Of a stretch of DNA of 64,000 bases, positions 1 to 11,111 are shown one piece after another. Where the stretch lies: NCBI RefSeq assembly GCF_963082655.1, contig NC_081555.1, positions 91,241,272-91,305,271 on the forward strand, in the 5' to 3' direction. How positions within the stretch are numbered: position 1 is the first letter of the stretch; every line of letters begins with the position of its first letter. The notes below the pieces were generated by a model that saw only the letters and a program-made list of their open reading frames with translations, was not told the origin of the DNA and did not search any database. Both the position numbers and the translations under genes were made by a program. The stretch is from Stomoxys calcitrans. Lineage: Eukaryota > Arthropoda > Insecta > Diptera > Muscidae.

Positions 1-396
1 GTTCAGCTAGAAGCCCATCGGCTCCTGCTGCGGTTATATTTGCTGTCATATAGACCTAATTCTGACTATGCGGTTTACATTCTATGCCGTCATCAGAGGT
101 TGGTTTTGTAGTATCAACGGAAATCAGCAGCTGCGAGAATATTATTCACATAACCCAAGCACCAGATTTATTTATTTCTTCCTGCATGTGCCTTCTTGTA
201 ATTTTAGATCCCATATAAACTTAGCTCTTGGTTTTACACACCAAGCCCCTAGAGGGCGCTGGACTACAGTATTGCCTGCAAAAAGACTATTTGCGCCCGT
301 TAATATGCTGAGCCATGAACAGCTTTTTCGATTAAACTGTCGCGCTAAAACTCTCCTCTAGAGGTGTTATGGTGAAGGCTGTAAGATAATGTTATA
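1..396. other. Unassigned sequence at window edge
   Basis: I see no recognisable gene or repeat here. A 97-codon open frame (68-361) has no family features. It lies upstream of the first visible hydroxylase exon and is probably intronic, since that exon begins at a splice acceptor and needs an upstream exon outside the window. Confidence 0.4.
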
Positions 397-398
397 TA

Positions 399-636
399 TT
401 GGGTTGCCCAAAAAGTAATTGCGGATTTTTCATATAGTCGGCGTTGACAAATTTTTTCACAGCTTGTGACTCTGTAATTGCATTCTTTCTTCTGTCAGTT
501 ATCAGCTGTTACTTTTAGCTTGCTTTAGAAAAAAAAGTGTAAAAAAAGTATATTTGATTAAAGTTCATTCTAAGTTTTATTAAAAATGCATTTACTTTCT
601 TTTAAAAAATCCGCAATTACTTTTTGGGCAACCCAA
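399..636. mobile_element. Mariner-type MITE, complete
   Basis: This is a 238 bp element with near-perfect terminal inverted repeats of about 33 bp, beginning TTGGGTTGCCCAAAAAGTAA at the left and its complement at the right. It is flanked by TA on both sides (397-398 and 637-638), the target duplication typical of Tc1/mariner elements. It has no coding capacity. A near-identical copy in the opposite orientation lies at 20259-20495. Confidence 0.9.
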
Positions 637-644
637 TATATACT

Positions 645-738
645 ATGAAAGAATACAATTACAGAGTCACAAGCTGTGAAAAAATTTGTCAACGCCGACT
701 ATTTGAAAAATCCGCAATTACTTTTTGGGCAAACCCAA
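645..738 (-). mobile_element. Truncated second copy of the mariner-type MITE
   Basis: About 94 bp match one end of the 399-636 MITE, including the terminal GGGCAAACCCAA, which has one extra A in the inverted repeat. It begins inside the element and sits almost against the full copy, so the pair is a partial tandem arrangement rather than two independent full insertions. Confidence 0.75.
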
Positions 739-934
739 TATATAAATACATAGCATAGATTTCTAATGACTATTAATAGTCAAATTTCGAAATGGCATTT
801 TGTGATTAGTAATTGTGTTTTTTTTTATTGAAGAGGTGACAGAATTCATGGTTAAAATTATCATAAAAAAACCAACTCCCAATGACTTATAAAAGATTAT
901 TTACCATTTTTCCTCTCTCCTTCCAATAAAATAG

Positions 935-1110
935 GCGACGATCCATTCACCGTTTATGTAGTTGGCTCTACAATTTTGGTATTGGCTATTTATTGGACAT
1001 ATGCTGGCATTTTTGCCATTATCGACTATACACAACGTCCCAAATGGTTGGTCAAACATAAAATACAACCCGATCAAAATGTGCCCCTTGACATGGAGAA
1101 ATTTTGGAAG
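935..1110 (+). CDS. Fatty acid hydroxylase / sterol desaturase, internal exon
   Basis: This is the first visible coding exon of the gene continued at 19513. A pyrimidine-rich tract ends in an AG acceptor at 933-934 and the exon ends at a GTAAGT donor (1111). It starts with two bases of a split codon and then gives 58 open codons. The peptide begins DDPFTVYVVG, continues into a hydrophobic membrane segment (STILVLAIYWTYAGIFAII) and ends in a polar stretch finishing MEKFWK. This fits the N-terminal membrane region of the fatty acid hydroxylase superfamily (FAXDC2/ERG3-like di-iron ER enzymes). The initiating exon lies off the left edge, so the protein is incomplete here. Confidence 0.82.
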
Positions 1111-1726
1111 GTAAGTTTAGTTAATCAACTTCCTTATTGAGTGATTAAGTCGTACGTGCGAATGTTATCACATAAAGAGCCTATTTTTGTCATCAAATCA
1201 GAAAAGTACTTTGACCGCAGATAAAACAGTCGTTCTAATCCATAATTGCAGTGCTTAAAACGTTGCAGTATGAGTATTTTGATAATGTCAATAATCTATT
1301 TTGATAAGTATTGATTCCCCGTGGATTTAAAGCACACTAAAATAAACGGAAAGTAAAATAAAAAAAAAAAATATTTGAATCTTAACTACTAAAAATTTGC
1401 AGGCGGGCCGAATCTTATATACCCTACACCATGGATAGCGCTTGACATGTTCCTTGAATGATTTTATCAAATATATAGGTGATATATATACCGATACAGA
1501 TGGGCCGTACTTATCACAATTAGATTTCAACCGAATAAAGGCTCAAGAAGTCAAATCGGGCGAACGATTTACATGGGATCTATATCAGGTTGTAAACCTA
1601 TTCAAACCCTACTTGGCAAGATTGTTGGAAGCCATAGCTTAACCTTAAATGCAAATTTTCAGCCAAATTGGGTGGTAATTGGGCCTTCTAGAGTTTCAAG
1701 AAGTCAAGTTTAAAGATCGGTTCATA

Positions 1727-2055
1727 CAACAACAACAACAAACAACAAATTTTGCCCATGAACATTCCACTAAGAAACAGGGGCAAACTTCTCACATATC
1801 AATAAGTGCAGTCCAATTCAAGTTTTAAGCTCAATGATAAGGGGCCTCCTTTTTATAGCCGAGTCCGAACGGCGTGCCGCAGTGCGACAACTTTTTCGAG
1901 AGAAGTTTTACATGGCATAGTACCTCACAAATGTTGCCAGCATTAGGAGGGGAAAACCATCGTTGAAATTTTTTTCTGATGGTCTCGCCAGGATTCGAAC
2001 CCAGGCTTTCAGCGTCTTAGGCGGACATGCTAACCTCTGCGCTACGGTGGCCTCC
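1727..2055 (-). mobile_element. tRNA-derived SINE (SINE-1), full length
   Basis: On the minus strand it begins GGAGGCCACCGTAGCGCAGA, with a pol III A-box-like GTAGCGCAGAGGTTAGC and a B box GGGTTCGAATCC. A body common to all copies follows, ending CATGGGCAAAA, then a (TTG)n tail. A 10-bp target duplication TCGGTTCATA flanks it (1717-1726 and 2056-2065). This is the best-defined copy of the window's commonest SINE. Confidence 0.9.
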
Positions 2056-2371
2056 TCGGTTCATATGGGGGCTTTATCATGTTATGAACCGATTAATTCG
2101 ATACTTGGCACAGTTGTTGAAAGTCAAAGCAAACCACACAAAATTGCAGTCAAATCGGATAAGAGTTGCGCCCTCTAGAGGGTCAAGAAGACAAGATCCG
2201 AAATCGGGTTTTATGTCAGCTATATGAAAACATTAACCGATATGGCCCATTTACAATTTACATATATCAAGCGTCTAGCTTTACTCCTTCGACAGAAAGA
2301 TAGCGTGCTTGCGACAGACTGACAGACGGTCGGACATGGCTAAATTGTTAGTCAAAACTAGCAAGAATGTA

Positions 2372-2604
2372 CAGTGGCACAGAAAAGTCTACATACCCCA
2401 CTTAAAATATTCTTTTTATAAAACGATATTTATATACGAAAAAGTTTTTCCACCAAATATCGAATGTTACTAAAATTATTCTCCATGGCCATCACTGTTA
2501 TTAATAACGAAAATTTATGAGGTTATGTCATATCCTCAATACATGGCTGTCAGTTTTCGAAGCTGCCATTTATGAAACGGTACGTAGACTTATCTGCCTC
2601 ACTG
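2372..2604. mobile_element. Tc1-type MITE nested in family A element
   Basis: The 233 bp element starts CAGTGGCACAGAAAAGTCTA and ends with an imperfect complement, AGACTTATCTGCCTCACTG. TA dinucleotides flank it (2370-2371 and 2605-2606). It interrupts the 3' end block of the surrounding family A element. No coding capacity is visible; it is likely mobilised by a Tc1-like transposase (inference). Confidence 0.82.
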
Positions 2605-2717
2605 TACAATATATACCTTGATGGGTCTTAGATCAATATTTCGATGTTTTACAAACGGAATGACGGAAATATACCCCCATCCTATGGTGGAGGGTAAAAA
2701 AAAGCTAAAAAAGAAAA

Positions 2718-3290
2718 AAGACGCTATGTTCGGTCAGGCCAAATCTTGGGTACACAATTATTTGGAATAAATCAAATCGGACGATTATTAAGATTTTTAG
2801 GCCTACATTTCTTGTGCCTTTGTACTTGATGTACCAAATTTCAGGGACTCAAGATGTCAATTCGGGAGATCTGGTTTTATGGGAGCTTTATGAGTTATAC
2901 ACCGATTTAAATTTATACACAGATGTTGGGAATCATAACAAAACACTATGCGTAAGATGTCAGCCAAATCGGTGGATAAAATCAACTTGTAGGGGCTCAA
3001 GAAGTCAAATCGAATGACCATTTTATATGGGAACTACATCCAAATCAGGGCTGTGGAGTCGAATTTTTAAGGTCGGAGTCGAAGTTTGGTAAGGAGTTGA
3101 GTACGGTTGACCCGACTACAACCGCTCTCTGATTCTGGTTTAATAATCCGACTAAGACTGCGACCCGGGGTCGGAGTCGAGAGCTAGACTCTGCAGCCCT
3201 GATCCAAATGAACCGATTTGGTAATCCCTAGCGAACAATTCAATTAAAAGTGTCTGTTCAAAATTCCAAGTAGATATCTTTATTCGTTCG
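2718..3290 (+). mobile_element. Degenerate family A-related element
   Basis: Decayed matches to the family A start (GTTCGGTCAGGCCAAATCTT) and to module motifs (GGGGCTCAAGAAGTCAAATCG, TTTATATGGGAAC) are present. A hAT MITE at 3046-3201 interrupts it, and it ends near a short TTCG microsatellite at 3285. Confidence 0.5.
3046..3201. mobile_element. hAT-type MITE with GGAGTCG-rich interior
   Basis: The 156 bp element begins CAGGGCTGTGGAGTC and ends GACTCTGCAGCCCTG, an inverted repeat with a hAT-like CAGGG start. It is bounded by a perfect 8-bp duplication ATCCAAAT (3038-3045 and 3202-3209), which fits the hAT target preference nTnnnnAn. The interior is made of GGAGTCG/CGACTCC words. It is related to the expanded copy at 11112-11738. 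Confidence 0.88.
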
Positions 3291-3299
3291 TTCGTCTGC

Positions 3300-3830
3300 T
3301 ATCGGGGTTTCCAAGACCGACAAGGCAAATTAGGCGACGCCCAAGAACTAAAAAGCCTATAAGCCTTACGTCCTTTTTTACTCAAAGCCATGGACACCAT
3401 TTTAAAGAGTAGGACATCTACGCAAACCATGTGGAAACCATTTTAAAGAGTAGGACATCTACTCAAGACTGCCCTGCATGAGGTTGTACAAAAAAACAGA
3501 ATCCTTCGATGCGAAGACGTACTCATTGGTGTCATGCATTGACATCGAGGGGGCTATTAACAATGTGCGGACCGACACACTGATCCAATCCTTAGACCAG
3601 TACCGGATGGACCGGGTCCTTAGAGACTGGATAAACCATATGCTAAGGAATAGGTGTATAAATTGTGGGCCCCAATTAAATATAAGGGACCCAGTGGCAC
3701 AGGGCTAGCCACAGGGGGGCATTTTGTCGTCGCTCCTACGGGTGATTACTATAAATAACCCACTACGGATGCTGACCATGAGCGTAGAAAGGCCTCTGGG
3801 GAGTGGGCTAAGCATGACACAGAAAAGTTT
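3300..3830 (+). pseudogene. LINE reverse-transcriptase fragment (RNase H-type LINE)
   Basis: Translations match parts of the LINE at 22031-27180: AYRPISLTS-like remnants, then the stretch around CIDIEGAINNVRTDTLIQSL and the RNCINCG region. It is 5' truncated, has internal stops and a local duplication (a phrase near ACCATTTTAAAGAGTAGG occurs twice), and stops after the GILSS-like motif. It is non-functional. Confidence 0.75.
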
Positions 3831-3852
3831 TAGTCCCTCAGAATTTTAACAA

Positions 3853-4985
3853 GTAAGAGCGTGCTAAGTTCGGCCGGGCCGAATCTTATATACCCTCTAC
3901 CATGGATCGAACTTGTCGAGTTCTCTGCGCGGCATCTCTTTTTAGGCAAACAACGAATATTGCATAAGAACTGTTATGCTATTGGAGCTATATCAAGTTA
4001 TAGTCCGATTCGGACCATAAATGAATGCCGAATATTGTAGAAGTCATTGTGTAATATTTCAGTTCATTCGGATAAGAATTGCGCCTTGTAGGGGCTCAAG
4101 AAGCAAAATCGGGAGATAGGTTTATATGGGAGCTGTATCAAGCTATTGATCGATTCGGACCATATTAGACACGTATGTTGAAAGTCATGAGAGAAGATGT
4201 TGTACAAAATGTCTGCCATGGATGAGAATTGCGCCTTCTAGAGGCTCAAGAAGTCAAGATCCCAGATCGGTTTATATGGCTGCTATATCAGGTTATGTAC
4301 CGATTTGCGCCATACTTAGCACAGTTATTGGAAGTCATAACACCTCATGCAAAATTTCAGCCAAATCGAATGAGAACTGTGCGCTCTATTGCCTCAAGAA
4401 GTCAAGATGCCAGATCGGTTTATATGGCAGCTATATCAGGTTATGTACCGATTTGCGCCATGCTTAGCACAGTTATTGGAAGTCATAACACTTCATGCAA
4501 AATTTCAGCCAAATCGGATGAGAACTGCGCGCTCTATTGCCTCAAGAAGTCAGGATCCAAGATCGGTTTATATGACAGCTATACCAAATTATGAACCAAT
4601 TTCAATCAAACTTAGCACAGTTGTTAAAACAAAACACTTACGTGCCAAATTTCAGTCAAATCGGATGAGAATTGCGCACTCTAGAGGCTCAAGCAGTCAA
4701 GGTCCAAGATTGGTTGGACCGATGGACCGACATGGACCGATTTGGCCCATTTACAATCCCAACCTACCTACACTAATAAAAAATATTTGTCTTTACTTCT
4801 TCGAAAGTTAGCTTGCTTTCGAAAGCAGACGGACGGACAGACGGATGGACATGGCTAGATTTACTTGAAATGACATGGCTATCAAGAATATATGCACTTC
4901 ATGGGGTCTCAGACGCATATTTCGAGGTGTTACAAATAGAATGACGAAATTAATATACCCCCATCCTATGGTGAAGGGTATAAAA
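3853..4985 (+). mobile_element. Family A tandem-repeat element, complete ends
   Basis: It begins AACAAGTAAGAGCGTGCTAA, then the palindrome TTCGGCCGGGCCGAA and TATACCCTCTACCATGG. Three or more 153-bp modules follow, then an ACGGACGGACAG microsatellite, a TATTTCGAGGTGTTACAAA block and the terminus CCATCCTATGGTGAAGGGTA. The open frames inside it are module artefacts (see rejected items). Confidence 0.82.
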
Positions 4986-5448
4986 AATTAAATTGTGTTC
5001 GGCAAAATTTGCTAATTTTATTGCTATTCAAAGGGTGTTACTTACAAAGGGTGTTACAGTAGTTTGGTGGACTGCGATGGAAGCAAGATGTTGTTTTGGC
5101 ATAGGTGGGGCACTGGATACTATAGATATGCAGATTAAATGTGGGGCAGCCACAGCGGCTATGAGACTAAGGGCGATGGGGGAGTGGCTTGACGATAGGA
5201 TAGTGATAGAGTAAGAGCCTGAAAGGAATGGAAGAGGTTCCCGATCGGATACCAGAGACGAAACTTGAGGTCGAATGCGAAGCAATACTGCCAGCGGCGC
5301 AATCTTGGATTGACGGAACTCTGATATTGCCATTTGAGAGATCATGCTATACAGATGGATCCAAGCTAGAGGACAGAGTGGGCCTGGGCGTCTACATTGA
5401 GAACCCAGGTACTGAGATCAGTTTTCGACTGCCTGACCATAATATGGT

Positions 5449-5745
5449 TGGAGGCCACCGTAGCGCAGAGGTTAGTATGTCCGCCTATGACGCTGAACGC
5501 TTGGATTCGAATCCTAGCAGGAACATCAGAAAATGTTTCAGCGGTGGTTATCCACTCCTAATGCTGGCGACATTTGTGAGGTACTTTGCCATCTAAAAAC
5601 TTCTCTCCAAAGAGTTGTCGCTCTGCGGCATGCCGTTTGGACTCGGCTATAAAGAGGAGCTCCAATATCATTGAGCTTAAAATTGACAGCACTCATTGAT
5701 TTGTGAAAAGTTTGCCCTTGTTCCTTATTTCATAGGCAAAATTTG
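5449..5745 (+). mobile_element. SINE-1 copy inside LINE fragment
   Basis: It starts GGAGGCCACCGTAGCGCAGA, has the B box GATTCGAATCC and the common body (ATGCTGGCGACATTTGTGAG, CTATAAAGAGGAGC), and ends GGCAAAATTTGCTA. The LINE sequence on each side is not contiguous, so a LINE deletion accompanied or followed the insertion. Confidence 0.85.
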
Positions 5746-6293
5746 CTATGGTTAAGTCACGAACATTCTTACCACCTCTGAGGATGGCACGATCCCCATT
5801 ATTTGGTTGCAGGCCACAGTGGAGTAACGGGGAATGAAAGAGCAGACAATTTGGCAGTGAAAGCCAGAGGATTGCCGTCAATAAACTTGGTTAAACGACG
5901 AAAATCCTATGGTAAGATCCGGATCGTGACAAGACGAGGTTAATAGAGAAAAGAAGTATGAAGGAGATCAGTATTGTTTTCGGTATCATAACGACACACA
6001 TAAGACTACGAGCTCACTTATGCAGAATAGGTGCGGCGAATTAAAGCATGTGTTGGGCAGGTGGGGAAGATGATGAGACGCTGGAGCATTTCCTATGTCA
6101 TTGCCCGGCTTTCGTGGCTAACAGACATTGACATTTAGGTGGGAACACAACGCAGAACATAAATCAACATAGGGGCGTGGTATGGAAAACAAATAGGAAT
6201 TTTGTAAATTGGACGGAATTCCTGACTTAGATTTTCTTTTCGAAGTTCCTTTTTGTTATATAGAGCGCACAACAAGCCGACTACTTGTTTAGG

Positions 6294-6395
6294 CTGTTGT
6301 TGTGGCAGTGTGTTGTACACTGAGACGGCAGCCCTTGACGATGAAGGACTCCATCGGGTCAATGCGGTACGTACAACCGGCTGCCAGGGGATTGC
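6294..6395. mobile_element. Small GTT-ended retroposon (SINE-3), copy 1
   Basis: About 100 bp run from TGTTGTTGTGGCAGTGTG to GGCTGCCAGGGGATTG. It is inserted in the LINE 3' region, with decayed flanking repeats around TTTAGG and CTTAGG. The same unit recurs at 33994-34101 and, in part, in reverse at 31584-31636. Confidence 0.7.
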
Positions 6396-6544
6396 CGGCT
6401 TAGGTGCACGTCCATAGTGGCATGGGGCGGGTTAATATCTGCGCCCTCTTTTCAACCTACCCTAACTGTAGTGGTTTCCACATACGGTCCTGGTTAGACC
6501 GACTTAGAATGTCAAGAGGATCAAAGAACCCTATAACTATTGAA

Positions 6545-6815
6545 ATCGAAGTTGACGATGGATACAATGAGTAGAACATTTGTCCATGGGAACCACATGC
6601 CAAAGATTCCAGTTTCACTAGGGCTCATGAAGTGTTATCTTGTTGCCCTACAATTCCTAGAGATACAATTTGAACAATTCAGAGTTGTTAAAAAACTTTC
6701 TTTCAGGCACAATAAAATATGGTTAAAGGCTATATTCCAAAGTAGTGGAGAAAGAACACCTTCTTGAGGTGTTCCACTTCTGACACATCTATGTAGAACA
6801 ATAGATCCAAATTTC
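6545..6815 (-). pseudogene. LINE reverse-transcriptase remnant
   Basis: The minus strand reads RSGTPQEGVLSPLLWNIAFN, the RT motif 4 region (GTPQGxxLSPLLWN) of a non-LTR element. It then decays over about 200 bp. No other domain can be followed on either side. Confidence 0.65.
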
Positions 6816-7434
6816 TAGTACTCTTAAGGATATGTAAAACAAGTCTGTGTCTTCATAATTAAAATTATTTGGTTTATTTGACATCAATTGCTCAGCACTA
6901 ACTCAGCGGCTAAATTTTTTGACTCTACAAGAAAATGAAATCCAACTCCCTTAATTTTTTTTAAATATTTTTTGATTTTTAAATGCCATACCCCACTTAG
7001 GTGGGATCCTAATTTTCCACAAAATATTTTATTAAAAAAAAACTGAATATAACTAGCGTTACGATCCATAAAATAATAAATCCGTCAAAGTATACAAAAA
7101 ATTTGTACTTCAGGGGCGAAGAATGTCTTCCAATACACCTGCCTTTGCCCAACTCACGCAGAAACTGTCAAAGTGAAAAACTTGGTTGGCTTGGGGCAAT
7201 TTTTCTTCTTAAAAAACTAAATGTAGGGAGGGAAGTGATTGGAGGGGATCTTGTATTTGGCTGTCTTCTTCAGTTTTTCTTTCCACAAGCCTGAAATTTT
7301 GGGATTTTCCTCAAAATTATATAGTTGACCCACCCGGGTGGGTTTTGGACCACGATGTACATACGAATCTTTGGATTTGCGAAGATTAAATAGCAATTAA
7401 GTCAAAAAATAAGTTGATGAAAACCCATACTGTG
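6816..7434. other. Unassigned intronic sequence
   Basis: AT-rich with short open frames only (61-63 codons). I recognise no gene or repeat family. Confidence 0.4.
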
Positions 7435-8395
7435 GTACAGGGTATTATAACTTAGTGCATTTGTTTGTAACACCCAAAAGGAAGAGAGATAGACCCATTG
7501 ATAAGTGTACCGATCGACTCAGAATCACTTTCTGATTCGATTTGGCTATGTCCGTCTGTCAATGTTAATTTGTGCACAAACTACAGTTCGCAATTTTCAT
7601 CCGATCGTCTTCAAATTTGGTATGGGCATGTTTTTCGGCCTAGAGACAAAGCCCATTGAAATTGGAAAAAATCGGTTCAGATTTGGATATAGCTCCCATA
7701 TATATATTCGTCCGATTAGCAGTAATACAGCAATCAAATGGTCATTTGTTAACCGATTCTCCAAAATTTGGCAGGAAGGATTTTCTTATGACTCTCTATA
7801 TTACTGGAGAATTTCATAGAAATCGTTTCAGATTTGGATATAGCTCTCATATATATGTTCGTCCGATTTGCAGTAATACAGCAATAAAATATTCATTTGT
7901 TAACCGATTCTCTCGAAATTTGGCAAGAAGAATGACTCTCGATATTAATGGTGAATTTCATAGAAATCGGTTCTGATTTACATATATAATATATATCGAC
8001 CAATTTTCACTCCTAGACTCACTGCAAGCGCATTTATTGACCAATCTTCCCAAATTTTGTACAACGCTTTCCTCGGCGACTTCCACAATATCCATAAAGT
8101 TTGATCGATATCGATTCAGATTTTGATATAGCTCCCATGTATATGTTCGTCAGATTTTGGGTAATTTGTTGTCATTTGTCAACCGTAGTTATTACATTTC
8201 GAACATATTTGCTTTGCTCAAAATTGGATACAGGAATTTTAATAACCCATCTGAACACATCCGCCGAGGTCCATCAAAATTGGTTCAGAATTATATACAG
8301 CCGCCCTTTTGTATTTATTAGATAGGTGTAGGGTATTATAAAGACGGCACCACCCGACTTTTGGCTTTCCTTACAGGTTTCGAAATGGCATTAAA
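7435..8395 (+). mobile_element. Family D tandem-repeat element
   Basis: It begins with a GGTACAGGGTATTATAACTT terminus and a TGTAACACCC block, and contains GGCTATGTCCGTCTGTC. About four modules follow, recognised by ATTTGGATATAGCTCCCATA, at a measured spacing of about 151 bp (7681, 7832). It ends near CACCCGACTTTTGGCTTTCC. A sister copy is at 34905-35645. Confidence 0.7.
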
Positions 8396-8726
8396 AAACT
8401 TAAATTGGAAGTACCCTTGACAAGATTCAATAGAAAGTATTTACCGCGTATTTGCTTTTATTTCAATATCTTACTGCCCGTTGGTACGCCTGTTTTGAGC
8501 TGCCTATCAATCGTTAGACTTTGTCGTGTTACATTTTCAAAACAAAATCCTCATACTAAGGAAATGATTTTTAAATCTAAAATGCCAGATTTTGTGTTTC
8601 TTGAGACTGTCTTGGACTTTGTCTTTTCATAACAATTCTATTCTTCATAGATGTTTTTTTTTTAACTAAACATAATTAAAGCCTATATTCGGTCTGTTTT
8701 ATTTACCAATCTGGTAAATATTTTGC
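8396..8726. other. Unassigned intronic sequence
   Basis: Nothing recognisable. A 75-codon open frame (8405-8632) lacks any domain signature. Confidence 0.35.
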
Positions 8727-9790
8727 CATGAACATTCTTTAAGATACTTCTCTCATATCAATGAGTGCAGTCCTATTCAAGTTCTAACTCAGTGATATGA
8801 GACTTTCTTTTTTATGCCGAGTCCGAACGGCGTGCCGCATAGCGACACCACTTGTGGGAGAAATTAAAGATGACCGGATACCGTACAAATGTTGCCAGCA
8901 TATTGTAAGGCTGTATGAAATAAGGCCCCAATGCAATAAAGCCCCAAAAGGAGAATGAAATTAGACCCCAAACTTTTATACATGAAACAAAAACAACGAT
9001 AATTGGGGCTTTCGTTTTATGGAACTTTATTTCATTTTAAAAATGGGGGCTTATTTTCGTATGAAATAAGTCCCCAAATTTGGAAATGACACAAAGCCCC
9101 AAATCTTATTTTTTGGGGCTTTATTTCGTTTTACAAACATTTCAAATAATCGACATCAATTGTTAGAGAAGTTAAACATGACTGGATACCGTACAAATAC
9201 CGCCAGTATTTTGTAAGGCTGTATGAAAAAAGGCCCAAACGGAATATTAAATTAGAGCCCAAACTTTTATACATGAAACAAAAACAACAATAATTGGGTC
9301 TATATTTCGTTTTATGGGGCTTTATTTCATTTTAAAAATTGGGGCTTAATTTCGTATGACCCAAATTTGGCACAAAGCCCCAAAACATATTTTTGGGGTT
9401 TTATTTCGTTTTACAAACATTTCAAATAAAACGGAGAGCAGGTCATTTCGAAAGATTTCCCGAACATCGGCTAATCACTCACTTATTGGGGTATTATTGC
9501 ATTTGAAGTTCGGGACTTTATGTCATATGAAATAATGGGCCTTATTTCATTTAAATTTGAGGGGTTTTTCATTTCGTTACGGCCTTATTTGAGGTTGTAT
9601 TTCATTATGAAATAACGCCCCATTTTTGGGTTTTTATTTCATTTTTCGTTTGGGGCTTTAATGCATTGGGGTCTTATTTCATATCGCCTTTTATGAGGGA
9701 AAATTAACCGCCGAAAATTTGTTTCTATGTTGACGCTCGGAATGGAAATCAGGTGTTCGGCGTCATAGATGATGGCCTCCAATTAAACAA
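8727..9790 (-). mobile_element. SINE-1 copy split by a TIR element
   Basis: The SINE 3' half occupies 8727 to about 8905 (TTGCCATGAACATTC through ACAAATGTTGCCAGCAT). The head resumes at about 9692-9782 (GAGGGAAAATTAACCGCCGA, then GCGTCATAG...GGCCTCC). The 8908-9692 element splits it. Confidence 0.7.
8908..9692. mobile_element. GGCCCC-rich terminal-inverted-repeat element with internal duplication
   Basis: The left end reads GGCTGTATGAAATAAGGCCC and the right end is the complement of GGCGATATGAAATAAGACCC. The inverted match extends about 65 bp through CCCCAATGCA and TAAAGCCCCAAA. Inside, the words GGGGCTTTATTTC and its complement recur many times. A block of about 308 bp is duplicated in tandem (from 8859 and from 9167), and the duplicated unit includes flanking SINE sequence. 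No protein is encoded. Confidence 0.7.
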
Positions 9791-9809
9791 ATCTGCAAAT
9801 TGTTAATTT

Positions 9810-9966
9810 TGCCCATGAACATGCCACTAAGGAACTCTCACATATCAATGAGTGCAGTCCGATTCAAGTTTTAGACTCAGTGATAGAGGATCTCCTTTTT
9901 ATAGCCAAGTCCGAACGGCGTGCCGCAGTGCGATACCTCTTAAGAGAGAAGTTTTAACATGGCATA
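9810..9966 (-). mobile_element. SINE-1 fragment, 3' half
   Basis: It matches the SINE body from TTTTGCCCATGAACATGCCA through GAGAGAAGTTTTAACATGGC. The tRNA-like head is missing. Confidence 0.75.
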
Positions 9967-10225
9967 GGTAAGGGTAGATTGAATGGGTCGCTCACCAAAG
10001 GTGAGTTCACTCGGAGGCCAGTTTGGCCCATTGTGGTACCCTAGAGACAGAAAGGGAAGAAAAGAAAAAGAAAATGTGAGACCTCGTACTAGAGGTTATA
10101 CACGAATAAAAGAAAAATACAGGAGGAGTGGAGAAACCCGAGCGGGGGTGAAGAACCGCCCGTCCCTACGCAAGCACGGATCTACCTACACCGCAGCGAA
10201 AAAATTCTCTTAGGGGGTAAATAAA
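9967..10225. repeat. Interspersed repeat shared with 53200-53290
   Basis: The segment around GGTGAGTTCACTCGGAGGCC and GGCCCATTGTGGTACCCTAG occurs again near 53230 with a similar purine-rich continuation. That second copy adjoins a minus-strand LINE endonuclease fragment, so this may be LINE-derived (inference). Confidence 0.5.
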
Positions 10226-10555
10226 ACAACCCTATTATCTATTTCTAAAATATTTTTTTTTTTTTTATGAGATTGCACGCGTATAAGCACTTGACTTCAT
10301 AAAAATCCAATAGTATTTTTGATTGCCAAGGAAGATTATGTCGGCAAATTTAAAATTTCGTACATACAATTAAAAAAAAAAACAAGTAGCTGATAATAAA
10401 ATACTAATGATTTAAGACATGAAATTTAATTAACTATTATCATTGTTCTGATTATGGAACTCTTAGTGTTATGAATAGCATACTGAAAACTTGGTGCACT
10501 CTGTTTCTGTTTAACCTTTGTGATATATGTAGACACGAAAAATATGTAAATAAAA
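10226..10555. other. Unassigned AT-rich sequence
   Basis: Poly-T and poly-A tracts with no recognisable feature. Confidence 0.4.
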
Positions 10556-11111
10556 TCATTTAAAAAATGCCTTTGCGAGACATAAGGTCTTCAAATCCCC
10601 ACTCGGCACGCTTAAATGGATAATTACCTTTGCTGCAACAAGGTAATTATCCAAATCTATGTTCGCCCTCGGCTTCGATCCCACATCTAACACACTGAAT
10701 GAAGGCCTTCCATCTATTACAACGTTATCAATTTGGTTCCTTTCTTCTTGATCAGGGGACAACTATGCGGATTTGTGATTTTTTTATGTTGAAATCTGCC
10801 GCTGCTAACTACCATGTTTTTAGCTTCAATCCATTATTGCAAATTTCCCTTGCAGGCTAAATTTCCCACTATTGGACCAAAGATATTTTCTTTCCCTGTT
10901 TTCGTATTCAAATCTCCTAGAACAATGTCATGGGCGGTGCAGCGGTCGTATTCTCTCCCTAAGAGCTCGAAGACAATATCTTTGATATGTTCGTCCTTGT
11001 CTTTCGTCAGGGTACGGGCACAAAATAAGTCTGATGTTGAAGAATTTGGCGTTTATGTGGATTGTAACTTAGCCAGAAACTCACAGCCAAATTCATGCCT
11101 CATGTCATGGC
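10556..11111 (-). pseudogene. RTE-like LINE endonuclease fragment
   Basis: The minus-strand translation gives successive endonuclease motifs: LTKDKDEHIKDIVFELLGRE, HDIVLGDLNTKTGKENIFG, NMVVSSGRFQHKK, then NQIDNVVIDGRPS and VLDVGSKPRANIDLDNYLVA. These match APE-type endonucleases of RTE-like elements (the class often mis-annotated as craniofacial development protein 2). Frames change between blocks and there is an in-frame stop, so it is dead. A hAT element (11112-11738) interrupts its upstream side. Confidence 0.8.

Larger units (their letters stand above)
1393..2700 (+). mobile_element. Family A tandem-repeat element, degenerate, with two nested insertions
   Basis: It starts with a decayed GGCGGGCCGAATCTTATATACC terminus and ends CCATCCTATGGTGGAGGGTA. 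In between are decayed copies of the 153-bp module (recognised by GCGCCCTCTAGAGG and GGTTTATATGGCAGC), then the ACAGACGG microsatellite and the TTACAAACGGAATGACG end block. A SINE (1727-2055) and a Tc1-type MITE (2372-2604) sit inside it. Confidence 0.7.
5037..6480 (+). pseudogene. LINE 3' fragment: RNase H region to 3' end, twice interrupted
   Basis: Peptides such as SWIDGTLILPFERSCYTDGS and KLEDRVGLGVYIENPG match the RNase H domain of the RNase H-type LINE. After a SINE insertion at about 5449-5745 the homology resumes with DGTIP-like and QATVE-like (decayed PGH) remnants, then the zinc-knuckle-like CxxC...H...C region (6040-6110), and ends in the LINE 3' region near CCTCTTTTCAACCTACCCTAA. 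Frameshifts and stops make it non-functional. Confidence 0.75.
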
